Shown: positions 8,524-15,916, counted from the stretch's first letter. The stretch is DNA of 26,361 nt from Deltaproteobacteria bacterium UBA6106 (GCA_002428485.1 DIWM01000045.1:50794-77154); one strand, 5' to 3'. A program made the numbers and translations. Notes: generated by a model from the letters alone, not told the origin.

Positions 8524-9365
8524 AGGTTCTTTTTGCCGGCGGTAAAGGTCTTCTCGGAACCAACATTATCCCTCTTTTTAAAAAAAGGTTTGATGTCGCC
8601 GGCTTCGATATCGATGAATGGGACATTACGGACCGCAAGGCCGGTGAAGCGATCATTGCCGGCGAGAGGCCCGATGCGCTGATCAATTGTGCCGCCGTGA
8701 CGGATGTGGATGGCTGCGAGGACAAAAGGGAGCTTGCAGAAAAGATCAACAGCCACGGGGCGGCGATCATCGCCGACATCTGCAGCAAATACCGCGTAAA
8801 ACTTGTTCACATCAGCACCGACTACGTCTTTGACGGCACGAAAGGCCTTCCGTACACTGAAGAAGATACTCCGAACCCTATCTCCTTCTACGGCAAGACA
8901 AAATTGTGGGGCGAGGAGCAGGTCCTCGCAAAGGCCCCTTCTTCCCTCATCATCAGGAGCCAGTGGCTTTACGGAGAGGGCGGCCGACATTTCATATCCA
9001 AGGTAATAGAGATTGCCAGGGAAAGGGGTAGCATCGAGGTAGTGAACGACCAGAAGGGGTCGCCGACATACGCCAAAGACATTGCGGAGCCACTTTCCAT
9101 TCTCATTGAAAAAGGAGAGTCGGGGATCTACCATATTTGCAACGACGGTTCCTGCACCTGGTACGAGCTGGCGCAGGAGGTTTTTATGACCCTCGGGATG
9201 GATATCCAGGTAACGGCAGTCTCTTCGCAGGCGCTTAACAGGAAGGCGGCGAGGCCTGCCTGCTCCGTCTTCGATACAAAAAAGGTCCGGAATACGACAG
9301 GCATTGCCATGAGAAGCTGGCAGGAAGCGCTGCGTGAATACTTGGAAAGTTCAAGACCCGTGTAA
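8520..9365 (+). CDS. rfbD: dTDP-4-dehydrorhamnose reductase
   Basis: NADPH-dependent reductase giving dTDP-L-rhamnose, the last step of the pathway. It is 281 residues with the Rossmann motif GGKGLLG (7-13), NCAAVTDVDGCE (56-67), the catalytic STDYVFDG (Ser99 to Gly106) and the YxxxK pair Tyr124/Lys128 in FYGKTKLWGE. It starts within the rmlB stop (ATGA overlap). The gene order A-C-B-D and overlaps show one operon making rhamnose donor, probably for the O-antigen or another surface glycan delivered with the LptD-assembled LPS. A heptad repeat hairpin begins four bases after the stop codon. Confidence 0.95.
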   Translation: MKVLFAGGKGLLGTNIIPLFKKRFDVAGFDIDEWDITDRKAGEAIIAGERPDALINCAAVTDVDGCEDKRELAEKINSHGAAIIADICSKYRVKLVHISTDYVFDGTKGLPYTEEDTPNPISFYGKTKLWGEEQVLAKAPSSLIIRSQWLYGEGGRHFISKVIEIARERGSIEVVNDQKGSPTYAKDIAEPLSILIEKGESGIYHICNDGSCTWYELAQEVFMTLGMDIQVTAVSSQALNRKAARPACSVFDTKKVRNTTGIAMRSWQEALREYLESSRPV

Positions 9366-9368
9366 ATT

Positions 9369-9436
9369 CCGTAAGGCGTCAGGCGTGAGGCGTGAAAGAT
9401 TAGACCCCTTACGCCTTACGACTCACGACTTACGGG
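9369..9436. repeat. Heptad repeat hairpin, GTRAGGC type
   Basis: The left arm has TNAG or TNAA cores at 9372, 9379, 9386, 9393 and 9400. The right arm has the complement (CTNA) at 9408, 9415, 9422 and 9429. Both series are spaced by exactly seven bases. Unit consensus is CGTNAGG on the left and CCTNACG on the right, so the two arms pair unit by unit with mismatches at the variable base. The element fills most of the gap between rmlD and the LpxH-like gene and could slow or end transcription, although there is no T tract. Confidence 0.85.
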
Positions 9437-9454
9437 TTTAATGGCATATAAATT

Positions 9455-10159
9455 ATGAAGCTGATCTTTTTTTCCGACACCCACCTTACGGACAGAAGTT
9501 TTGACAAGATGAGGCATGTCAAAGATTTCCTCGGCGATGTCTGTGAGGATGCCGACAAGGTCTTCGTCCTTGGCGATCTCTTCGAGTTCTATCATGGGTA
9601 CGAAGGGTATATCTATCCCTGCTACGCGGGTATTGTTGATTCGCTGAAAAGGCTCGTGGAAAAGGGAAAAGAGGTCTGCCTGCTTGAGGGAAACCACGAG
9701 TTCGGGATGGGGGAATTCTTCCAGGCACAGACGGGCATCACCTGCGCGAAGGAGATGACGATCGACGTCGAAGGAAAGAGGACATACATAGCGCACGGAC
9801 ACAGGTTCGACGCATTCTGCCTTGGAAACATTCTGAAAACGCCGGCCATTTACGCGGTTATGGATTTTTTCGGCCCTGCCATGACGTGGAAGATAGCCAT
9901 GGCGATGCGGATATTCCTCTCAAAAAAGAAGAAACCGTACAGCGCCAAGGTCATGCAGGCATTCAGAAGGTATGCACGGTCAAAACAGGATGAAGGGTAC
10001 GACGCGGTTGTCCTCGCCCACTCCCACATACCTGACCGCACGTCCCATGTCATCGACGGCAGGGAAAAGGTCTACCTGAACACCGGTGATTTCATAGAAC
10101 ATGGAAGCTATGGGGAATACACAACCGGAGACGGCTTTCAGCTCAGGCGCTACGGGTAA
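9455..10159 (+). CDS. lpxH: LpxH-like UDP-2,3-diacylglucosamine diphosphatase
   Basis: Calcineurin-like metallophosphoesterase expected to cleave UDP-2,3-diacylglucosamine to lipid X in lipid A synthesis, at the inner face of the inner membrane. It is 234 residues, close to E. coli LpxH. The di-metal ligands fall at nearly the same numbers as in that enzyme: Asp8 and His10 (SDTH), Asp41 (GDLFEFYHG), Asn80 and His81 (GNHE), His114 (HGH), His189 and His191 (AHSH). A hydrophobic stretch at about 129-155 fits the membrane-associated lid region. The position after lptD and the rml genes supports an envelope role. LpxG or an unrelated phosphoesterase is possible, but the GDLFE motif favours LpxH. 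Confidence 0.82.
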   Translation: MKLIFFSDTHLTDRSFDKMRHVKDFLGDVCEDADKVFVLGDLFEFYHGYEGYIYPCYAGIVDSLKRLVEKGKEVCLLEGNHEFGMGEFFQAQTGITCAKEMTIDVEGKRTYIAHGHRFDAFCLGNILKTPAIYAVMDFFGPAMTWKIAMAMRIFLSKKKKPYSAKVMQAFRRYARSKQDEGYDAVVLAHSHIPDRTSHVIDGREKVYLNTGDFIEHGSYGEYTTGDGFQLRRYG

Positions 10160-10171
10160 TATTTTAAAACA

Positions 10172-10200
10172 TTGCCAATGCAAGCAATATTCAATATAAT
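10172..10200 (+). promoter_or_regulatory. Sigma70-type promoter for the ferritin-like gene
   Basis: TTGCCA (10172-10177) and a perfect TATAAT (10195-10200) are separated by 17 bases. TTGC and GCAA form a small inverted repeat around the -35, and ATTGC recurs inverted slightly further on, so a repressor or activator site could overlap the promoter. The leader would be about 75 bases, ending in a strong AAAGGAGGGG ribosome site before the ATG at 10282. Confidence 0.72.
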
Positions 10201-10281
10201 AATGATGTCAGGGCATACGGGACAACGCGGCGACTTCGCACGGCACGATGCCGGCACTGGAAGGACATAAAGGAGGGGACG

Positions 10282-10764
10282 ATGAATATATTTACACCGA
10301 GCGACATCTTTCAATTTGCCGTCAGGATCGAGGAGGACGGGGAAATATTTTATCATAAAGCAGCGCTCATGGCAGAAGATGCGGCCACGAGGGATATTTT
10401 CAGCCGCCTTGCCGATGAGGAGATACGGCATAAAAGGATATTTACGGATATGCTCGCGACGATAAAGCAGTCAAGTGTGCCTGAAACATATAATGGTGAA
10501 TATCTCTCATATCTCAGGAATTATATAGACGGCAAGGTGATCTTCAGGAAAGACCTCCGCAACGCAGCGCTGCCTGAGATAAAAGATACGCTGTCGGCAA
10601 TAGATTTTGCCATGGAGCGGGAGATGGACTCCATCCTCTATTACCAGGAGGTGAAACAATTTCTCGCGGAGAAAGACCGCGTCGAGGTCGACCTCATCAT
10701 CGAAGAGGAAAGAAAGCACTTCGCAAAGCTGGCAGAGCTGAGGAAGAAGTATATTGGCTCATAG
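10282..10764 (+). CDS. Rubrerythrin/ferritin-like diiron protein without rubredoxin domain
   Basis: A 160-residue four-helix-bundle protein of the ferritin-like superfamily, probably a non-haem diiron peroxidase or iron-handling protein used against oxidative stress. Helix 1 carries Glu17/Glu18 (RIEEDGEIFYHKA), helix 2 ends in EEIRH (Glu47, His50), helix 3 has MEREMDSILYY (Glu112/Glu114) and helix 4 has EEERKHF (Glu143, His146). This gives the two E...ExxH sets. No CxxC rubredoxin module follows, so it resembles the 'rubrerythrin-like, domain only' group. It has its own promoter and strong ribosome site. The last codons and the stop (ggc tca tag) are made by the first unit of a GCTCATA repeat, so the C-terminus may have been reshaped by that element. 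Confidence 0.88.
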   Translation: MNIFTPSDIFQFAVRIEEDGEIFYHKAALMAEDAATRDIFSRLADEEIRHKRIFTDMLATIKQSSVPETYNGEYLSYLRNYIDGKVIFRKDLRNAALPEIKDTLSAIDFAMEREMDSILYYQEVKQFLAEKDRVEVDLIIEEERKHFAKLAELRKKYIGS

Positions 10765-11074
10765 CTCATGGCTCATAGCAGAAATGATAAATTCTAAATC
10801 CGAATTTCTAAATCCTAAACAAATGCGGATGTTCAAAATTCAAAACAATTGAATAAAACAGGTGTGTCATTGCGAGCCCGCAGGGCGTGGCAATCTCATC
10901 CGCTGAAATCGCCACGTCGCTTCGCTCCTCGCGATGACAGCACGTTTTGAACATTTGATATTTGGATTTTGATATTGTTTAGGATTTGATGCTTAGGATT
11001 GTTCTTCCTTCGTCAGAATGAAACCGTACGTGCTTGGTTTTGCTATGAGCCATGAGCTATCAGCTATGAGCTGG
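10756..11074. repeat. Three-layer nested inverted repeat
   Basis: This fills the 311-base gap between the ferritin-like gene and the TSUP gene. Outer layer: GCTCATA units at 10757-10780 and their reverse complement, TGAG/TCAG cores at 11046, 11053, 11060 and 11067. Middle layer: AATCCTA-type units with CTAA cores at 10794, 10801 (degenerate), 10808 and 10815 plus the TGTTCAAAA tail, opposed by 10944-11001 (TTAG at 10979 and 10993). Inner layer: a separate 75-base palindrome (10865-10939). The outer right arm ends just before the TSUP stop codon at 11076-11078. I see no gene in it. Confidence 0.85.
10865..10939. repeat. TGTCATTGCGAG palindromic element
   Basis: The ends TGTCATTGCGAG and CTCGCGATGACA are near-perfect reverse complements. 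An inner pair, CGTGGCAATCT and GAAATCGCCACG, adds a second stem. From memory this end sequence resembles a widely distributed intergenic palindrome in many bacterial genomes; I cannot verify that here. It has no coding capacity and is unlike the heptad repeats that flank it. Confidence 0.75.
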
Positions 11075-11075
11075 T

Positions 11076-11834
11076 TTATCGGAACAGCACATCATACCCC
11101 AACCTGATGATCATCGCGGACACGATAAACAGAAAAAATATCCTCACAAAACGGTTTCCCTTCAGAATCGCAAGCTTTGTGCCGGCAACAGCCCCCAGTA
11201 TATTGAAGACGGCCATGAGCATGGCTACTTTGAACAAGATGTTGTGAGTGAACCCGAAGTAGAGCACTGCCGACAGGTTCGTGGCAAAGTTGATGACCTT
11301 GGAAGATGCCGATGCAGAGAGAAAGCTGAAGCCGAAGATTCCTATGAACACGAAGATGAGGAAGCTCCCTGTCCCGGGGCCAAAGAACCCGTCATAAAAA
11401 CCGATCACCATACCCGTTGCGATGCTGATGGAGAACTGTTTAACGCTTCCGAGCTTCGGCACATGCAATGAGCCGAAGTCCTTTCTTAAGAATGTATAGA
11501 CGGCAATGCCGATCAGCATGACGAGAACCAGGGGCCGCATGACCGCAGGGTCCAGAAGCGTTACAACCCGTGCCCCGAGGAACGAAAACAAAAGGGCGCT
11601 CGCTGTCGCAGGAAAGGTGGCAGCCCAATTGATCCTGATGTGCCGCGCGTACTGGATCGTGGCTATTGATGTGCCGCATATGGATGCAAATTTATTTGTG
11701 CCAAGCAGCATTGCCACGGGAAGGTCAGGGAGGAAGATGAAAAGCGCGGGAAGCTGGATAAGCCCCCCGCCGCCCGCAACGGAGTCTATGAAGCCGGCCA
11801 GAAAGGCGAATATGCAGAGGAACATCTCAAGCAT
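11076..11834 (-). CDS. TSUP-family permease (TauE/SafE type)
   Basis: A 252-residue inner-membrane protein with about eight hydrophobic segments. The two half-repeats each carry the family mark: GFIDSVAGGGGLI near the N-terminus and GFYDGFFGPGTGSF in the second half. Members export or import sulfite, sulfoacetate or other small sulfur or organic anions; the substrate here is unknown. The start is not well fixed: neither ATG 11834 nor ATG 11825 has a good ribosome site, and a run of GGTGAGA heptads lies directly upstream. The stop codon sits two bases from the end of a nested repeat. It is read in the same direction as ilvE, but a 12-bp hairpin and the heptad run lie between them, so cotranscription is doubtful. 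Confidence 0.88.
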   Translation of the reverse strand: MLEMFLCIFAFLAGFIDSVAGGGGLIQLPALFIFLPDLPVAMLLGTNKFASICGTSIATIQYARHIRINWAATFPATASALLFSFLGARVVTLLDPAVMRPLVLVMLIGIAVYTFLRKDFGSLHVPKLGSVKQFSISIATGMVIGFYDGFFGPGTGSFLIFVFIGIFGFSFLSASASSKVINFATNLSAVLYFGFTHNILFKVAMLMAVFNILGAVAGTKLAILKGNRFVRIFFLFIVSAMIIRLGYDVLFR

Positions 11835-11843
11835 AATGAACCC

Positions 11844-11899
11844 GGTGAGAGGTGAGAGGTGAGAGGTAAAAGGTGAGAGGTAAAGGGTGAGAGGTGAAG
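11844..11899. repeat. Eight tandem heptads of the GGTGAGA type
   Basis: Eight consecutive seven-base units fit GGT(G/A)A(G/A)(A/G) without a single phase break. All differences between units are A/G transitions. TGAG/TAAA/TGAA cores begin at 11846, 11853, 11860, 11867, 11874, 11881, 11888 and 11895. There is no opposed arm nearby. The array lies just upstream of the TSUP start on the opposite strand, where it reads as TCTCACC units. Confidence 0.92.
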
Positions 11900-11918
11900 A
11901 AGGATCTCATATTCGATG

Positions 11919-11949
11919 CATAGCCAGGATGAATTGAATCCTGGCTATG
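11919..11949. other. 12-bp perfect hairpin downstream of ilvE
   Basis: CATAGCCAGGAT (11919-11930) and ATCCTGGCTATG (11938-11949) pair perfectly over 12 bp with a seven-base loop. It begins 28 bases beyond the ilvE stop. No T tract follows on either strand, so it is not a standard intrinsic terminator, but it could stabilise the ilvE mRNA end or be a protein-binding palindrome. Confidence 0.8.
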
Positions 11950-11977
11950 GGTAATAGGATATACAGGCACCAGGATC

Positions 11978-13042
11978 TCAGACCTGATAGCACCATCCGA
12001 ATATATCCGGTCTCTCACCGTACTGGATGCCGGTTATCTCATCATAAAGCCTCTGGGAAAAATGACCGATCCCGCCTTTGTTGATTGTGATCATCTCTTC
12101 CCTATGCTGTATCCAGCCCACAGGCGAGATCACCGCTGCAGTACCTGTTCCAAAGACCTCCTGCAGCGCTCCTGACTTTGCCTTTTCGATGACCTCGTCA
12201 ATGGATATCCTACGCTCCTCGATCCTGACGCCCCAGTGACTGGCAAGGGTGAGCACCGTATCCCTCGTGATACCTCCAAGGATCGATCCTTCAAGGGGCG
12301 GTGTAATGAGGGTGTCATCGATGAGAAACATGATGTTCATCGTGCCGACCTCTTCGATGTATTTCTTCTCAATGGCATCGAGCCATAACACCTGGGTAAA
12401 GCCTTGCTTCTTCGCTTCCTCTGCCGGTAAAAGAGACGCGGCATAGTTGGCAGGCGTCTTTGCTTCGCCGAGCCCGCCTATGACGGCCCGCGAATAACCG
12501 CCTGACGTGATAAGCTTTACAGGGTTGAGGCCTTCCTTGTAATAAGCGCCAACAGGCGATGTGAAGATAATGAATGCGTACGTCTTGGAGACGCGAACGC
12601 CGATATAATCGTCTGTCGCGAAGACGAAGGGCCGTATATAGAGAGAATTTCCCCGCTTGTTCGGTATCCATGCGCGGTCTATCACTACAAGCTTCTTCAG
12701 TGCCTCCGTAAACAGATCCAACGGGACCGGCGGAATACAGAGCCTCTCGCAGGACATGTTGAGCCTTTCGTGATTTTTATCGGCGCGAAAAAGATTGACG
12801 CCGCCGTTGGCAGTGAGGTACGCCTTGAGCCCTTCAAAAACAGCCTGGCCGTAATGGAGCACAGTAAGACTGGGGAGGAACGAAAGCTTCCCGAAGGGAA
12901 TTATCCTTGGGTCGTTCCATGTGCCGTTTGCATATTCAGTGATGAACATATGGTCCGAGAACTGTTCACCGAACTCGAGATGATCAAAATTTGTTTCGCT
13001 GATCCTGCTTTTCTTTGTCCTTTTTATCTTTATCTTCGTCAT
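11978..13042 (-). CDS. ilvE: Branched-chain amino acid aminotransferase
   Basis: PLP-dependent fold-type IV transaminase for the last step of leucine, isoleucine and valine synthesis and the first of their breakdown. It is 354 residues, the length of the eukaryote-like (BCAT beta) class rather than the about 300-residue E. coli type. It shows HYGQAVFEGLKAY (63-75), RADKNHERLN, IRPFVFATDDYIGVR, and the PLP lysine Lys195 in GGLGEAKTPANYAAS. EEVGTMNIMF, GSILGGITRDTVL and FGTGTAAVISPVG also match the class. The ATG start has only a distant AAGGA site. It stands alone between repeat-bearing gaps, and no other ilv/leu genes are near. Confidence 0.95.
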   Translation of the reverse strand: MTKIKIKRTKKSRISETNFDHLEFGEQFSDHMFITEYANGTWNDPRIIPFGKLSFLPSLTVLHYGQAVFEGLKAYLTANGGVNLFRADKNHERLNMSCERLCIPPVPLDLFTEALKKLVVIDRAWIPNKRGNSLYIRPFVFATDDYIGVRVSKTYAFIIFTSPVGAYYKEGLNPVKLITSGGYSRAVIGGLGEAKTPANYAASLLPAEEAKKQGFTQVLWLDAIEKKYIEEVGTMNIMFLIDDTLITPPLEGSILGGITRDTVLTLASHWGVRIEERRISIDEVIEKAKSGALQEVFGTGTAAVISPVGWIQHREEMITINKGGIGHFSQRLYDEITGIQYGERPDIFGWCYQV

Positions 13043-13079
13043 TGTTCAACCCATTCCTTGATTCGTGATATTGTTTACG

Positions 13080-13104
13080 CCATGAACTATGAGCCATGAG
13101 CTCA
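13080..13104. repeat. Short ATGAGC heptad repeat
   Basis: TGAA/TGAG cores begin at 13083, 13090 and 13097, spaced by seven, in the 59-base gap between DUF3617 and ilvE. The final GAGCTCAT palindrome overlaps the stop codon of the DUF3617 gene on the minus strand. Confidence 0.7.
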
Positions 13105-13530
13105 TTTACATGGCCCTATCCATTTCCCTGACCAACGGCTTGTCATATGCATCGGCTGCTGACCTTTCTGTTTTACCGTCGTATTGCTTACTCCTTCTGA
13201 TGAATCTCCTTTATATGTTACTTTCCCGTCACTGTCGACCGTGGCATCCTTGCTGACGCACTGCATGGTCCAGGAAATTGTATCGCCGGTTACCTTTGTG
13301 CTCGTTATCTTGCACTCCTGGCCTTTCTCCGGTTTCTGCTGCGGAACCGCATCCTTTTTGGTGACGCATTGCCTTACTGTTGTGGCGGGCATCTGCATCG
13401 GCATTCCTTTTATCTCGCTCTTGAAAGTCATCTCCCACATGCCCTCTTTCAGGTTTGGCTCAACGGCAGCCGCGTGCCCTATCCATCCCAAAACCATTAA
13501 TATTGTGAAAAACAGCAGCGCTCTCTTCAT
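13102..13530 (-). CDS. DUF3617 family secreted protein
   Basis: A 142-residue protein with a clear signal peptide (KRALLFFTILMVLGWIGHAAA) and a mature part beginning near VEPNLKEGMWEMTFKSEI, the typical opening of DUF3617 proteins ('G.We.t....'). Four cysteines (55, 73, 91, 141) could form two disulfides, as expected for a periplasmic protein; QCVTKKD and QCVSKDA mark the repeats. Function is unknown for the family. A strong GGGAGGATAAAGGA site precedes the ATG. The TGA stop falls inside a GAGCTCAT repeat unit, so the last residues may be variable. No operon partner is evident. Confidence 0.82.
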   Translation of the reverse strand: MKRALLFFTILMVLGWIGHAAAVEPNLKEGMWEMTFKSEIKGMPMQMPATTVRQCVTKKDAVPQQKPEKGQECKITSTKVTGDTISWTMQCVSKDATVDSDGKVTYKGDSSEGVSNTTVKQKGQQPMHMTSRWSGKWIGPCK

Positions 13531-13578
13531 TCCTTTATCCTCCCTTACAGCATTCTTGTCGCTTTGCAGGATGAAAAA

Positions 13579-13606
13579 AATATCATTAATTGTCTATGCC
13601 GGTCAA
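13579..13606 (-). promoter_or_regulatory. Candidate promoter of the DUF3617 gene
   Basis: On the minus strand TTGACC (13606-13601) is followed after 16 bases by GATATT (13584-13579), four of six matches to the -10 consensus, then a T-rich stretch. The leader would be about 40 bases and contains the strong ribosome site. The -35 is good and the -10 only fair. Confidence 0.4.
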
Positions 13607-13620
13607 ATAAAATATGGAAC

Positions 13621-14319
13621 CTACAGCAACCCTTTTGTTTTTAAGCTGATAAAGGCGTCCTTCCCGATTATGATATGGTCGAGGACCTCGATGCCGAGTA
13701 TCTTCCCGGATTCAACAAGCCGCCGGGTGATCTTTATATCTTCTTCCGATGGTTCAGGGTTGCCTGATGGATGGTTGTGGGCTACCACCACCGATGAAGC
13801 GCTGTGCCTGATTGCATCTTTGAAGACCTCCCTGGGATGGACGAGGCTCGCATTGAGGGTGCCTATGGAAACGGTGGAAAGGCCGATGATCTTGTTGCGC
13901 GTATTGAGAAGAATGAGCTTAAAGTGCTCTTTTGCCTTGTCTTTGATGGTTCCACGAACGGCCCTTACAACGCCCTGGGGGTCCCTGATGTCGTAACTTT
14001 CATAATTGGTTTCTCTTTCAAGCTCCTGTCTTTTCCCGAGCTCAAAAACAGCCTTGAGCTGCGTCGCCTTTGCTATACCTATCCCCTTGATACGCGATAG
14101 TTCCTCGATCGTCGCGTTGCTTATCCCCTGAATGCTGCCGAACCTTGCCATCAATTCCTGGGCAATGGTCATCACAGACCTTCTTGCAACACCGCGGCCT
14201 ACCACCAGAGCCAGGAGCTCCTGCGAGGAGAGCTTGTCCGCTCCGAACCTGATAAGTCTCTCGCGCGGCCTTTCAGATCTCGGAAGATCGCGAACAGTAA
14301 ATATTTTTTCGTCTTGCAT
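13621..14319 (-). CDS. radC: RadC family JAB-domain protein
   Basis: A 232-residue member of the RadC/UPF0758 family: an N-terminal helix-hairpin-helix region (about 60-92, RIKGIGIAKATQLKAVFELG) and a C-terminal JAB/MPN metalloprotease-like domain. The zinc motif is complete: HNHPSGNPEPSEEDI with His181, His183, Ser191 and Asp194. Despite the name, a DNA-repair role has been questioned and the true function is unknown. I chose the ATG at 14319 over the GTG at 14337 because AAGGA lies seven bases before it. Directly upstream lies a heptad repeat hairpin, so its promoter must be within or beyond that element. Confidence 0.93.
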   Translation of the reverse strand: MQDEKIFTVRDLPRSERPRERLIRFGADKLSSQELLALVVGRGVARRSVMTIAQELMARFGSIQGISNATIEELSRIKGIGIAKATQLKAVFELGKRQELERETNYESYDIRDPQGVVRAVRGTIKDKAKEHFKLILLNTRNKIIGLSTVSIGTLNASLVHPREVFKDAIRHSASSVVVAHNHPSGNPEPSEEDIKITRRLVESGKILGIEVLDHIIIGKDAFISLKTKGLL

Positions 14320-14356
14320 AATTTCGTCCTTAAGCACTATATTTCAAACAACGTTG

Positions 14357-14475
14357 GAACCCGTAAATCGTGAGTCGTAAGGCGTAAGTCGTGAGGAGAA
14401 ACTGCGGCAAAGAGCCAAGGGCTTGAACTGCATTTTACGCCTCACGGGATTTATCGCCTGACGCCTCACGGGTTC
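14357..14475. repeat. Heptad repeat hairpin, GTRAGGC type
   Basis: The left arm has cores at 14364, 14371, 14378, 14385 and 14392, exactly seven apart. The right arm (14434-14475) carries the opposed units with a 10-base linker containing GGATTTATCG. The outer ends GAACCCGT (14357-14364) and ACGGGTTC (14468-14475) are perfect 8-bp inverted repeats. The right end overlaps the TGA stop of the MFS gene at 14474-14476. It fills the radC/MFS gap, and no gene is seen in it. Confidence 0.85.
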
Positions 14476-15688
14476 ATAATGTCCTCTTCTTCAGGATCAA
14501 CGACCCGAATGCCCCGATCAATGAGACTACGGTGGCAAGGATAAAGGCATTCGTAAACGTTCCCGTTGAGTCTTTGAGCCACCCGCCGATTACAGGTCCT
14601 AATGCCTGGCCTATTCCAAAGAATAGAGTAGCGAAACCAAGGCCGGCCGGCGCCAGCCTCCCTCCCACTGCATCACCTGAAGCCGCTGCCATAATAGTCG
14701 GGATAGACCACGCTGTAATGCCGAAAACTACAGCGGATATATAAAAACCCGTGGAATCCTTCCAGAATGCAAAAACCGCATAGGAGAGGGCAAGCGTCAG
14801 ATAAGCGAACATCGAGCCGTATCTCCTCCCGAGTACATCCGATATCCAGCCCCATATAACCCCGCAGAATATACTGAAGATTCCGAGGACGGCAAAGATT
14901 CTCCCCGCCGCAACAGGACTGACCCCCATCTCTTTAGTAAGATATGCGACAAAAAAGGTGAGATATATGATATAGGAGAAGCCATACATAAAGTAGACGC
15001 TGCCGAGTTTCCATATCTCCGGCTCAATAACGACATCCCTGAACGCGGAAAAGAGCGTGACCTTAGGCCCTCCCTTCTGTTCTTCTTCGCCGCCATATAT
15101 GGTAAGGCCTTTCTCCTTCGGGTTATTTCTCAGGAACGCGTAGCAGACAAAGGCAAGGATGAACACGGCGATACCCATAAAAAACCACGCATACTTCCAT
15201 CCTTCCTTTCCAAATGCGGAAATAACCGGGGGAAGGATTATGCCTGAGAGGAAAAGGCCGACGCCTATGCCGCCTGAAACGATACCCGTTGCCAGTCCCC
15301 TTTTTTTCATCACAAACCATGCAGCAGGCAGCGCCATGATAGGTACATAACTGCCCCCGTTGCCCGTACCGCTGATAAGCCTCATAAAAAAGGCAAATAT
15401 AAAGGATTCCGAGAACCCGGTGAGAAAGAGGCTGATGCCTATAACAAGAAGAGAGATAAAGACCACCCTTCTCACGCCAAAACGGGCGGCGAGAAAACCA
15501 CCAATGATTGCAAGCGACAGATATCCGATGAAATTCCCCATGGCAATGGAGCCCAACTGGGTATAGCTTAAGGAAAGGCCGTCTTTCATTGACGGCAGTA
15601 TGACAGAATAGGACATCCTTCCAAAGCCGTGGGCAAGAATGGTTACCAAGGTTCCTGTGAAGGCTATGATCCAGGCATAATGTATCAT
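14474..15688 (-). CDS. MFS permease, YbfB/YjiJ-like
   Basis: A 404-residue inner-membrane transporter of the major facilitator superfamily with about twelve hydrophobic helices in two halves and a charged central loop (FLRNNPKEKGLTIYGG region). The N-terminal MIHYAWIIAFTGTLVTILAHG and GRMSYSVILPSMK resemble the YbfB/YjiJ group, and GDAVGGRLAPAGLG and FGIGQALGPVIGG are typical late-helix motifs. Substrate is unknown. An upstream in-frame ATG would add 32 polar residues; I reject it because ATG 15688 has an AAGGGGG ribosome site and begins at helix 1. The stop lies within the terminal inverted repeat of a heptad element. Confidence 0.88.
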   Translation of the reverse strand: MIHYAWIIAFTGTLVTILAHGFGRMSYSVILPSMKDGLSLSYTQLGSIAMGNFIGYLSLAIIGGFLAARFGVRRVVFISLLVIGISLFLTGFSESFIFAFFMRLISGTGNGGSYVPIMALPAAWFVMKKRGLATGIVSGGIGVGLFLSGIILPPVISAFGKEGWKYAWFFMGIAVFILAFVCYAFLRNNPKEKGLTIYGGEEEQKGGPKVTLFSAFRDVVIEPEIWKLGSVYFMYGFSYIIYLTFFVAYLTKEMGVSPVAAGRIFAVLGIFSIFCGVIWGWISDVLGRRYGSMFAYLTLALSYAVFAFWKDSTGFYISAVVFGITAWSIPTIMAAASGDAVGGRLAPAGLGFATLFFGIGQALGPVIGGWLKDSTGTFTNAFILATVVSLIGAFGSLILKKRTL

Positions 15689-15783
15689 CGTGTCGCCCCC
15701 TTTATTTTCATTCTTAAATTTTGAAGAAATCTTGTCAATTGTTTTTTGACGAACCAGCCCTGAAAAGCAGCCATCAGCAGACA

Positions 15784-15863
15784 AAGAATCAGGCTAAGGC
15801 TAAGGTTGAGGTCGAGGAGAACCGGGTTTGCTTAACCTCAACCTTAGCCTTAGCCTGATTCTT
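15784..15863. repeat. 29-bp perfect inverted repeat built of hexads
   Basis: The arms 15784-15812 and 15835-15863 are exact reverse complements over 29 bp around a 22-base loop. The left arm is itself periodic: TNAG cores at 15789, 15795, 15801 and 15807, then CGAG at 15813, six bases apart (unit near TAAGGC). This is the only element with a six-base rather than seven-base period and the only one whose arms match perfectly, so it looks recently formed or actively conserved. It lies in the divergent gap between the MFS and MEMO genes. Confidence 0.92.
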
Positions 15864-15865
15864 CC

Positions 15866-15902
15866 TGCTATGAGCCATGAGCTATCAGCTATGAGCTGTC
15901 AG
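15866..15902. repeat. ATGAGC heptad repeat upstream of the MEMO gene
   Basis: TGAG or TCAG cores start at 15871, 15878, 15885, 15892 and 15899, each seven bases apart. The first four units repeat almost base for base the outer right arm at 11041-11073. It ends about 15 bases before the candidate promoter of the MEMO-family gene. Confidence 0.85.
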
Positions 15903-15916
15903 TTTCCCTCCGGATA

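Noticed and set aside
11241..11834. Transposon or IS explanation for the nested repeats near the TSUP gene
   Set aside because: No transposase ORF, no target duplication and no IS-like ends are visible; only non-coding palindromes are present.
15688..15784. Upstream in-frame start giving the MFS permease 32 more residues
   Set aside because: The extension is polar and unlike the family, while ATG 15688 has an AAGGGGG ribosome site and begins at the first membrane helix.
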